64,000 nucleotides of DNA from Humulus lupulus (taxonomy: Eukaryota > Streptophyta > Magnoliopsida > Rosales > Cannabaceae): contig NC_084793.1 in the NCBI RefSeq assembly GCF_963169125.1, positions 229,154,360-229,218,359 of the forward strand, in the 5' to 3' direction. Position numbers and translations under genes: made by a program. Under the pieces are notes generated by a model, which searched no databases, had not been told where the DNA came from, and saw nothing but the letters and a program-made list of their open reading frames with translations. Shown in pieces: positions 20,905-30,656 of the stretch (position 1 is its first letter; the number at the start of each line of letters is the position of its first letter).

Positions 20905-21470
20905 GTCATCCCAAGATGGCGTTCTACGCCGAGGAACAGTCCACCACTACGAAGGTGCAATATTTGAAGGCTTGGCGAGGTATCTCTCCAAAGGTCACAG
21001 GGAGCTTTATCTACCCCATCGGTATGAGGGCTTCTCCCGAGAATCCATAGAGTGTCGAGGCGCATGGGGACAAGTTTGTTGTAGTCAACCCTATCTTCTC
21101 GAAGGCTGACTTAAACAGAATATTCACCGAACTCCTGTTGTCTACTAGAATCCACGCCACCATTTTGTTGGAGATTTGACTCTCAATCACCAACGGGTCG
21201 TGATGTGGGAAATGCACTCTCCGAGCATCATTTTCAGAGAATGTTATGACTTGGTCAGTCATTCGTGGCATTTGGGCAGGTAGTTGGGCCAAAGCCATTA
21301 CCTCATCATCGTGATTGAAAGCTCGCTCATATCTGTTTTGCGAGCTTCCTGAAGTGCCCCCCAAGTGAGGCCCTCCTGAGATGGTTCCTACCCGCTCGTT
21401 CACCAGAGCAGGTCCTTAGGCCACTGGATGTTGGGGAGCTACAGGAGCTACTACCGGGGCCTGTGGTGTG
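20905..21470 (-). pseudogene. Protease of Tat-2
   Basis: The frame at 21,011-21,403 reads ENDARRVHFPHHDPLVIESQ, then the active-site region ILVDNRSSVNILF and ASTLYGFSGEALIPMG. In Tat proteases the active site is normally D-N-G-S; here Gly is replaced by Arg, which should abolish activity. The C-terminal half (KLPVTFGEIPRQAFKYCTFV, then NAILG) continues to 20,905 with two stops. Sequence beyond about 21,470 is unrelated, so gag is lost. Confidence 0.7.
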
Positions 21471-21570
21471 ACAGGTGTTATGTCACATGGAAATAAAGTC
21501 TCACTTTACAACACTGTGACTAATTCGAGGGGAATTTTTATAGGTCATAATTCAAGGGCAAAAATCCTAA

Positions 21571-22058
21571 GACCATCTCCAATGGAACATGTAAATAGTG
21601 TGCTATATTTGGCACAAAAAGTAAATATATTATATATTTAGCCCAATTTTTAGCATTATGCTCCAATGCACAATTGTAAAAACTATTGTAAAATTTAATA
21701 TTTCATTAATGCTAGTTTGATATTTATTAAAAATATACAAAACATAATCATTTTTATTTATATTTTATTGTTGATAGTATAAGATAATAATAAAACAATA
21801 AGGTAAAAATATATAGCATTTAATGCAAATAAATAAAAATAATACTAAAATAATAAAAATGACATAAAAGTAAATAAAAAATGTAGCATTTATGATGATG
21901 CAAAATATGTATCATGTTATATTGTGTGTCAAATTTAACCAAACTTCATGTGCCAAATTTGACATAACTTTTGGCACGCCATTGAAGCAAGTTTTTTTTA
22001 TAAAGTGAATTATATTTTAACAATGCATCACCAATTTAACACTCAATTGGAGATGCCC
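21571..22058. mobile_element. Tourist-like (PIF/Harbinger) MITE
   Basis: 488 bp with terminal inverted repeats: left GACCATCTCCAATGG, right (reverse complement) GGGCATCTCCAATTG. It is flanked on both sides by TAA (21,568-21,570 and 22,059-22,061), the 3-bp target typical of PIF/Harbinger elements. The interior is very AT-rich and has no open frame, so it is non-autonomous. Confidence 0.7.
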
Positions 22059-22061
22059 TAA

Positions 22062-22854
22062 ATAGTCTTTCTTTAATATTACTTTTACTATTCTAGAAAC
22101 TCCTTTAAAAGTAAATCAACAACGTATGGAAGAAATAATTTATTAAATTTCTATCTTCATTGAAAACACAATTAGTTTATTAAAGGTTTTAAAAAAAGTG
22201 AATATTTCCAAGGCAATATTCCCCACGTGGTGAAACTATGTGCAACCACCCACACATCAAATGGAAATGGAAATGCTACAGTACACCCAATGCTTAGGCC
22301 TAATATGCGCACTCGAGACATTAAGATTCCCTTGTCCTTACGTACTGATCCTCATGGTCACTTGTAGTGCGCTCTGCGCACCCCGCGCACAATAGTGTTT
22401 AATTGTGTAATCTGCTTTTTTTTGGTTAAGTTTGTCGCCCCATTAATTGATTGGCTACCCTCATAGACGTTTAGAAAAAAGAAAAGAGAGAGGCAAAATT
22501 GAACTTATATTTATCAACATAATCACAATTCACAATGTAAGCGCAATTTCTCTATTACGTACGAGCATGACCGCAATAGCTTCGATTTATTAGCACGTAT
22601 CCACATCAGCTTATTTTGGTCATTTGGGGTGACATATTATGCAAAGGCTTGCACGGAATACACGTGAAAGTTGAGTACTTCTCTGCTCTTGTTTTTTTTT
22701 TAATGAAAACGATGACATGTGAGTGACTAACTCTTATAAAAATATGAAAACAATAATATAAAATAATTACAATATTCACGCACACAATTTTATTTACAAA
22801 AATATCTTGTCATATCATAAAAAAAATACATAATTCTAAAAGTAATATACCTGA
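22062..22854. other. Unassigned noncoding DNA
   Basis: There is no convincing reading frame. It includes a short GC-rich segment with 'gcgctctgcgcaccccgcgc' (22,369-22,388) and AT-rich flanks. It separates the MITE from Copia-1. I recognise nothing further. Confidence 0.4.
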
Positions 22855-23958
22855 TGTTATATTATTTTATAATATAATATTTTAGATTAAATAAATGTGA
22901 TAAAGAGTATCACATATTGTAACATATAATAGAGAGTTACAATATTTAGATATGTGTGAATATCCAAATATGTAACATATTTGGTGTTACAAATTCAATT
23001 GCAAATTTGTAACTTCCAAATATTGCCTTTTATTGTGTAGATTTGTTGTTCTATAATTTTGAGTTGAATTTCTTAAAGTTGTATGTGAAATGGCTGTTAG
23101 AGATATGATTTAAACCCCAATAATGTGTTTTGGGGGTTACAAAATCAATTGGGAATGATTTGGAGCCGTTTGGAAAAATAACATATTTTTATGTGCTAAA
23201 AATGGTCAGTGGCTGCGGCTAGGGATGTTGGTGGCTGCGGCCACTGATGCTGACTGACCAAATTTTAGTTTTTTCCAACTCTTTTGAACAACTCCAAAAA
23301 CACAAATAACTCATAAATCTCATTTTTAATTCTATAAACATCCAATTAATCATTGGTAACAGCCATGGGGGTTGGTGGGATTTGAAATTCAAAGGGTGTC
23401 TCTAAACTCTATAAATAGGAGCATATTGCTCACTTGTTTGACACAGCTTTTCTATCCATTAGAGTACTTTGCTATAAAACACCTTAGAGGCTTGATTATT
23501 CCAGAAAGCAATTTCCAAATCTGTGAGAGATCCCTTAGTGCTTGAGTTAGGGGGAAATAAACTTTTGGACAAAGGTTTCAAACCTTGTTCAAGTTGGTGA
23601 TCCCCAACATTCTTCACTTTGGTAGTGTGAGTGAGAGTTGTTTGTTCTTTGTTTATTATTCTTACATTTTCTACTATTGCTTTTCATCTTCTTATTCTTC
23701 TTTTCTATTTACTTGTATTTTTTGTTTAGAGTTATATTATTTTCTTTTCTTTTGTTACAAACACTTTTACTTTATTTGTATCTTTTGTTTAGAGCTGTAA
23801 TTCTCCATTCTCGTCTTCTAATTCTTCTCTTATTTATTTGTATTTTCAGTCATAGAGTTGTAACAATAATTTAATCAGTCTTGTTTATTTTTATTATTTT
23901 GTCTAGAGTTGTAATATTTCTTACCATTTCTATTGAAATAACATATATTTTCCTAACA
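22855..23958 (+). repeat. 5' LTR of Copia-1
   Basis: It starts TGTTATATTATTTTATAA and ends TTTTCCTAACA. A TATAAATA box is at 23,410-23,417. About 150-200 bp upstream of the box lies a GC-rich patch (23,205-23,265) in otherwise AT-rich DNA. The downstream part is pyrimidine-rich and carries repeated 'gtttagagttgtaa' segments. The gag ATG follows only 30 bp after the LTR. Confidence 0.9.
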
Positions 23959-23987
23959 TTCAAAAGCTTACCCCTTTGTTTGTTTCA

Positions 23988-24707
23988 ATGGAAGGTGAGA
24001 CTATCAAGATCACGAATCAAGACCTAGCGAGGTTGGATAGGTTTGATGGATCCAATTTCACTAGATGGCAAGACAAGGTGAGATTTCTCTTAACCACTCT
24101 CAAGATCGCCTACATCCTAAAGCCCACCCTTGAACCTCTCCCAACGCCATCCGACAAGGACACTCCCAAGGTGGTGGAGAAAAGAAGGAAGAGGGAGGAC
24201 GACAATCACCTTTGTAGGGGGCATATCCTCAACGCCCTTTCTAATAGGCTCTATGACCTCTACACCGAGACTAAGTCGGCAAAGGAGATATGTGATGCAC
24301 TTGAGACAAAATTCAAGGCAAAAGAGGAAGGTACCAAAAAGTTTTTGATATCTCAATATATTGATTTCAAGTTTTTTGGTGATAAACATATTCTTCCTCA
24401 AATACATGAATTGCAAATAATTGTTAACAAGTTGAAAGTTTTGAAGATTGAACTTCCTGAGGCCTTTCAAGTTGGTGCTATAGTGACAAAATTACCACCA
24501 ACTTGATGGAGTTACAAGAAAAGAATCCTTAATTAAAATGAGGATTATTCTTTGGAGGAAATCCAAAAGCATATTCGAATCGAGGAGGAATTAATATATA
24601 GAGATAAACTTGTGGAGGGGTCTAATGGAGAGACTTCCAAAGCAAATGCGGTGTCATAACCAAAATATCCCAAAAACAAAGGGAAAGGCAAGAAGGGTAA
24701 TGAGACA
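23988..24707 (+). pseudogene. gag of Copia-1 (N-terminal part)
   Basis: The first ATG (23,988) begins MEGETIKITNQDLARLDRFD; GSNFTRWQDKVRFLL follows, a typical plant Copia gag (UBN2-type) start. The helical domain continues through ILNALSNRLYDLYTETKSAK and ETKFKAKEEGTKKFL. In-frame stops occur at the TGA after KLPPT (about 24,504), at a TAA about 30 bp later, and at a TAA near 24,657; beyond them the frame continues with DYSLEEIQKHIRIEEE. It encodes the capsid protein. Confidence 0.8.
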
Positions 24708-24710
24708 TCC

Positions 24711-25256
24711 TTGGGTCCAAGAACCAACCCAAACAAGTTTAATGGCGAGAAAGGTCCTTGCTATGTGTGTGGGATAAAGGGTCACTATGCTAGAGAGTGT
24801 AGGCATACAAAATACCAACAAAGACCTAAGGTAAATGCAACTCAAGAGGAGAATATAGTTGCTACCCTTAGTGAGGTGAATGCGGTCCAAGGCAAGGTGA
24901 AGGGGTGGTGGTATGATACATGTGTCACCGTCCATGTCACCTATGACAAATCATTGTTCAAGACCTTTGAAGAGTCAAAGAGCAACCATGAGATTCAAAT
25001 GGGCAATGAGGGCAAATCCAAGGTACTTGGCAAATGTACCATTGAAGTCTTTTTCACCTCCGGCAAGAAAGTAACATTAGTGAATTTACTTTATGTTCCT
25101 GAAATGAGTAGAAACTTGGTAAGTGGTGATTTTCTTGACAAGCCCGCATTAAAGCCGTTTTTGAGCCCGGTAAACTTATTCTTACCAAATCCAATGTATT
25201 TTTGGGAAATGGGTACTCTTGTGAGGGTATGGTTAAGTTGTGCACCAATGATGTAA
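24711..25256 (+). pseudogene. Zinc knuckle and protease of Copia-1
   Basis: A canonical CCHC knuckle, CYVCGIKGHYAREC, lies at 24,759-24,800. The protease follows with WWYDTCVTVHVTYDKSLF, where the active-site D-S/T-G-A of the family is D-T-C-V, so Gly and Ala are replaced. GNEGKSKVLGKCTIEVFF and VPEMSRNLVSG are later conserved blocks. The frame then shifts at about 25,140-25,215, after which the correct sequence continues in another frame. Confidence 0.75.
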
Positions 25257-26350
25257 CTTTCAATGTTATCAATAAAAATGCTAATTTCACCTATATAGTT
25301 GAGTATGATTCTTTATTTTTATGGCATCTTAGACTATCTCACATAGGTTTTTCAACCATGAAAAGAGTAGTAAAATGTGGTATGACAATATTAAAAACTA
25401 TGGTAAATGTGAAACATGTGTTAAGGCAAAAATGATTAAGAAACCATTTCCTGGTGTAGAAAGATCATCTAATTTACTAGATTTAATCCATATCGATCTT
25501 TGTGAATTAAATAGTATTTTAACTAGAGGTGGTAAAATGTATTTTCTTACTTTTATAAATGATTTTAGTAGATATACCTATGTGTTTCTTGTAAAGCATA
25601 AATATGAAACTTTTGATGCTTTTAAAGTATATAAATTAGAAGTTGAAAATCAACTAAATAAAAAGATTAAGGTGCTAAGAAGTGATAGAGGAGGAGAGTA
25701 CTTCTCTAATGAATTCAATACATTTTGTGAAGAAAATGGTATAATTAATGAGTGCACCATACCTTATACACCACAACACAATGGTGTTGTCGAAAGGAAA
25801 AATAGGACTTATCTAGAGATGATAAATTCTATGTTGGTGTTTTCTAAGTTGAACTTCAACTTATGGGGTGAAGCCTTGTTAATCGCTTGTCACATTCTCA
25901 ATCGAATACCGATGAAGAAAAATGAGATATCTCTATATGATTTATGGAAAGAAAGAAAACCCAACATAGGGTACTTGAAAATGTGAGGGTGTCTTGCATA
26001 TTTCAAGAAAAACGAACCTAATAGAACAAAGTTAGGTTCAAGAGCCATAAAGTGTGCTTTTGTTGGTTATGCCAACAATAGTGAAGCTTACAGACTATTA
26101 GACTTCGAGTCTAATGTTGTGATTGAATCTAGAGAAGTTGAATTCTTTGAGAACATGTTATGTGACAACAATTCTCAAGCTTCAACATCTCTAAAGGAGA
26201 ATTTGTTATATGAGAACAATTCTCAAGCATCTACATCCAAAAATAATTCTCAAGGGGAGAAATATCAAAGGAATGTAGAGTAACCCATTGAACTTAGAAG
26301 AAGTTAAATGGTTAGAAAAGAGAAAAGTCTAGGATTGGATGAAATAGATT
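25257..26350 (+). pseudogene. Integrase of Copia-1
   Basis: The GAG-pre-integrase domain reads LWHLRLSHIGFSTMKRVVKC, with a following zinc-binding CETC. The core contains DLCELNS, VLRSDRGGEYFSNEF (second catalytic Asp) and TPQHNGVVERKNRTYLEM (catalytic Glu). The first catalytic Asp is probably in IHIDLCE. The C-terminal part continues past a TGA at about 25,984 (CLAYFKKNEPN, AIKCAFVGYANNSEAYRLLD) to a short Ser/Asn-rich linker with a repeated NNSQAST motif. One frameshift lies near 25,400 and one further stop near 26,281. Confidence 0.8.
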
Positions 26351-26354
26351 CTCA

Positions 26355-26878
26355 ATGAATTTTTTTCTACATGGTAGAGGAAATAGAGATGAAGTCATTA
26401 GGAAAATTCTTATTGTAGTTCTTGTTGAGGATGATCCTAAGACTTATACAGAAGCCATGCAATCAAGAGATAGTGCGTTTTGGAAAGAAGCCATCAATGA
26501 TGAGATGGATTCCATTCTTTCCAACAACACTTGGGAATTGGTAGACCTCCCACCAGGGTCTAAGCCAATTGGGTGTAAGTGGGTATTTAGGAGAAATTAC
26601 CACATTGACGGCACTATCCAAACCTTTAAAGCTAGATTATTAGCTAAATGGTTTAGGTAAAAATGTGGTATCGATTATTTCGATACCTATGCGCCTGTTG
26701 CAAGAACAACTTCTATAAGAATTTTGTTCGCTTTGGCTTCTATACACAACTTATATGTTCATCAAATGGATGTCAAAATGACATTTCTTAATAGTGACCT
26801 CAATGAGGAGGTCTATATGGAACAACCCGAAGGGTGTGTCCTACCAAGATATGAACATAAAGTATGTAGACTTGTAAA
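26355..26878 (+). pseudogene. Reverse transcriptase of Copia-1, first part
   Basis: Conserved start DDPKTYTEAMQSRDSAFWKE, then NNTWELVDLPPGSKPIGCKW, with a stop at about 26,658. Then DYFDTYAPVARTTSIRILFA and HQMDVKMTFLNSDLNEEVYM, where the palm DVKTAFLNG has become DVKMTFLNS. The frame stops at CRLV, where a solo LTR is inserted with duplication GTAAA. The remainder resumes at 32,796 in the same frame. Confidence 0.8.
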
Positions 26879-27003
26879 TGTTAGAGAATATATTTTTATA
26901 CTCAATGGAAATATGGAAAAACCAAAATACAAATCTATGCAAAAATACAATAGACAAGATAATATTGATTAAAGAAATATTACAACTCAATTGCTCAAAA
27001 TAC

Positions 27004-28063
27004 TGTTAGAGAATATATATTATTGCTCAATGGAATTATGGAAAAACCAAATACAACTCTATGCAAAAATACAATGGACAAGATAATATTGATTAAATAA
27101 GTATTAAAACTCAATTGCTCAAAATACAAGTAAATAGAAAGATGTAGAAGAAGAAGATTACAAACTCAATACTATAACAATACAAGTAAATAAGAAGAAC
27201 AAGAGGAACAAAAGAATGAAAACACAAACAAACTCTCACACAATCAAAGTGTAGAGTAGTGGGGATCACCAACTTGAACAAGGTTCAAGACTTTTGTCCA
27301 AAAGTTTATTTCCCCCTATTCTCTAAGCACTAAGGGATCTCTCAAGGAAATAGCTCTCTGGAATTATCAAGCCTTTTGGTGTATTTTCCAGCCAAGTGCT
27401 TTGTGGATGAAAAATGGTGTGTCTACAAGTGAGCATTAGGCTCCTATTTATAGAGTTTGAGATACCCCTTTGAATTTCAAATTCCACCAATCCCTATGGC
27501 TGTTACCAATGTTTAATTGGATGTTTATGGAATTAAAATGGAGATTTGGGAGTTATTTGGGATGTTAGAACCGTTCAATTTGGAAAAAACTGAAAATTCA
27601 CATAGGCTGTCAGTCTCACTGGCCGCTGCCACGACTTTTCAGTGGCCGCGGCCACTGGCTTCTGTCCCCCAGGCCGCGACCACAGGCCATTTTCAGCACA
27701 AAAAATTCATTTTTCCAAAACGTTCCAAAATGTCCCAAATCCTTTCCCACATGATTTTGTAACCTCCAAACACCTATTGGGAGTTAAAAACATGTCTCAA
27801 ACAGTCATATATCATCATGACTTTATGAAATCCAATCTCAAATGTGTAACATATAATATACACATTATTGGGTAATATTTGGGAGTTGCAAATTTGTAAC
27901 TGATTTTGTAACTCCAAAATATGTCACATTTGGGCACACACATTAGTCCAATTTTGTGACTCTCAATAATATGTTACAAGGTGTGACAAATCACATTTGT
28001 GTGACAAATCACATTTTGTCACATTATTTAATCTAATATTATATTATATGAAATAATATAACA
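27004..28063 (-). repeat. 3' LTR of the non-autonomous element
   Basis: 1,060 bp from TGTTAGAGAATATATATTAT to AATAATATAACA as read on the plus strand. The minus-strand TATA box lies near 27,450 (plus-strand 'atttatagag'). It is about 24 bp shorter than its partner because one GC-rich repeat unit is missing near 27,670. Confidence 0.85.
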
Positions 28064-28700
28064 TTCCCCCACTAGATTAAATAATCACTTTTTGTAACAT
28101 TTATTTAATCAATCAAACATTATATTAAAATATAATATTCCCTCACTTGATTAAATAATCACTCTCTATAGAAACCTTTGCACTGGTGCATAAAGTAAAA
28201 TGTCTTTCGACTTGAATTTTACCTTAGTGTAATTATCACAAAGTTTGTTGAAATTTTGGTTGCCGAAGCATTGAACCACTATCCCTTGATAACAAACCGG
28301 TGATAACACACACCTTTGCTATGTTCACTTGAGACCTCAATGTCTCGCTTTTGCACCGTTAATGACCATGTGCACATTCCATTCATAGACTTTTCTTGAG
28401 AATGACTCCCAATTCTCATGAGGGGCGACACCACCACTCGGTCTATATAGGTAGAACTCATACAGTATTTTGTTACCCTAAAATACTTGTCTTTTCAAGA
28501 CTGAGTTCTATTAAAAAACCTTTCGGTTTTAACCCTCATTTTGGTAACACACTAGTACTCATATCTCAGATGGGAAAAAATTTGAGTACTACTATCTATT
28601 CACTTGATTGACTTGTTATTACCTATTGAACCTAATACTAGTTTGGTTACTAGTATTAATATAGGTTACCATCAACCGTGAATCTCTTTAGGGAGTCTAA
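28064..28700 (-). other. PPT and 3' untranslated region of the non-autonomous element
   Basis: The minus-strand PPT AATCTAGTGGGGGAA abuts the 3' LTR. Next comes a region homologous, in reverse, to 33,870-34,491 of Copia-1. A second purine run plus LTR-start-like sequence lies about 75 bp from the LTR (near 28,140). The last codons of a decayed RNase H may lie at about 28,680-28,700. Confidence 0.65.
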
Positions 28701-28704
28701 GTCC

Positions 28705-30345
28705 CATCTCTTGAGATGTAGAAATGATTCCATTTGAATCATTTCTTTTCTCATGTATCCATACTTAGACACTCTCATTATTTTATTCAAACTTTGTTGC
28801 TAGCCATAGTTTGATTAAAATAGTTACCCCTTTAAAATAGTGATTTTAACCATAGTCAACACCCCCACTATTTTATAGTTTTATATCCAAGATAAACATT
28901 TTCCTTGAATATTAATTCTAGAAACCTCTTTGTTTCTAAAATTCTCTTTTATGTTTAAATTGATTCCTTCTTGAATCAAAATATTACAAAAAATGACTTT
29001 AGACACCAAACATGTCTAGATTTGTTCATTCTATACACATATAGCCAATGTGATTTAGAATGTGGAATTCCAAATCACCTATTTGATAGGATGAACAAAT
29101 TAATCAATTGATTAACAAAAAAATAAATTGATTAACTTTGGAGCATCACCCCCACATTTCTCACATAGTGATAATAAAATATCACTTTAAAATAGAAATC
29201 TCTTCATTTCTATTAAGTTATTTATCCTCCAAGATAAATCTAGACCTATGATTCTCAAAGTTCATCATGAGTCCTCTATGCCACATGATAAACTATCAAG
29301 ATAAAACCTCAATGTTTATCTTGATTTATTTACTTGCTAAAGCAAGGCATATTTCTTTCAAAGCAACTTTTACTTTTAGTTGTCTAAATAATCTCAATAT
29401 CACTTAAACAACTTTTGTGTATTTCTTAAGAGTTTCTTTTGAAAACAACAATTTTACATCCATTGATTTCCTCATCAAAATCAAAATGAAAATGTCAAAT
29501 TTTTTTTTAAACACTTTAAATCAAAGAAAATAAACCATCATTGATTTATTTAAACACTTTAATTTCTTATGTTTTTGTTTAAAATTATCTCCTCATTGAG
29601 ATTAATTTAAACATATCACCATCTTTAACTAAAATGAATAAAGTTATCTTTTATTCACCATTGATGTAAAAATTCAAAATTGCTTCTCCAATTTTGAAAA
29701 TGTCTCCTTATTGAGATATTCAATATTTAAGAATTATTGTCACTAAATAATTCTCAAATATTTTCTCTTTTGACCATTCTTTAGACTATAAGTCTATTGA
29801 GTCAATATGTCATCCCACAATTTTTGAATCCACTTTGATCCATTTTCCTTGCAATGGCAAGACACAACCATTAAAAGATGTAACCCCCTTAGGTTCATCT
29901 ATTCTTATCTCATAAAATGAGATGGTCAACACTTAAATGAGAAATTTAATTTCTCAAATATTTATCTTTATTTACCAAATAAATGGTAACTCATCACATT
30001 TCAATAATATATGATAAACATATTTACATTATTATCACCTTAATAATCATATTATATGACATATCATAATAATCATGATAATTCTCATGTATAAATCAAT
30101 ATACATTTATATATTAACATAATTATGTCTCAAAGAAATTTCACACAATTTGTCAACATATATCCATCATATTAGCATTCATTGTTAATCCCATAATGAT
30201 ATTGTAAATATATCACAAATATCATACAATAATTCACATATCTACATATTGATATATTCTATTGATTCACAAAATCAATATATAGGCATGTCATATAAAA
30301 CCCATAAAATTGTCATCTTAATAATTTATCATTATCTCATAATAA
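28705..30345. other. Hairpin-dense noncoding core of the non-autonomous element
   Basis: This AT-rich stretch without open frames holds some 30 or more short inverted repeats in a row, each with a different stem sequence, about one per 45-55 bp. Examples (arm, loop length, arm): 28,721-28,745 GAAATGATTC/5/GAATCATTTC; 29,191-29,214 AATAGAAAT/6/ATTTCTATT; 29,295-29,325 ATCAAGATAAA/9/TTTATCTTGAT; 29,635-29,657 TGAATAAA/7/TTTATTCA; 29,673-29,698 TTCAAAATTG/6/CAATTTTGAA; 29,722-29,762 17-base arms with one mismatch. Many loops are about 6 nt and GA-rich on the element's sense (minus) strand. Confidence 0.75.
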
Positions 30346-30656
30346 GACAATTCTATAACATGCTAGCATATTACACAATAATATACTAGATTGTTTACAC
30401 ATTAATCACATATAACAAAAACTCAAGATATTATATTATCTTCTAATCTAACCACTATATACAAAGAATATTAGAAAACAATGAACCTTATTTATAAATT
30501 TTTTCTTCTTCTCATTTCTATCACTCTATGAAACCATTAGATCTTCTAAGAAAATCAAAGAAGAGCATTACCTTGTCTTACCATCTTTTCAAAGTTGGAT
30601 CCTCATATGATCTCCATGGTTTCTCCTTTCATTGAAAATGAACATAAGCTTTTGAT

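Larger units (their letters stand above)
11341..21470 (-). mobile_element. Tat-2: Ty3/Gypsy Tat-lineage element with antisense gene
   Basis: The pol runs on the minus strand from protease (about 21,470) to the integrase end (15,596). The accessory gene runs on the plus strand from 11,341 to 13,991. The two genes converge on a 1.6-kb spacer that carries a 65-bp tandem array. gag and the 5' LTR are missing beyond about 21,470, and the 3' side is cut by Tekay-1 at 11,340. Two later solo LTRs lie inside it (12,061-13,195 and 19,058-20,899). Confidence 0.75.

Noticed and set aside
23585..23874. Phe/Leu/Tyr-rich frames suggesting membrane proteins (also 35,282-35,667)
   Set aside because: They are the pyrimidine-rich U5 regions of the Copia-1 LTRs read as codons.
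27517..27875. Open frames with conserved copies at 31,171 and 32,319
   Set aside because: Conservation is due to repeated LTR sequence; frames are not kept between copies.
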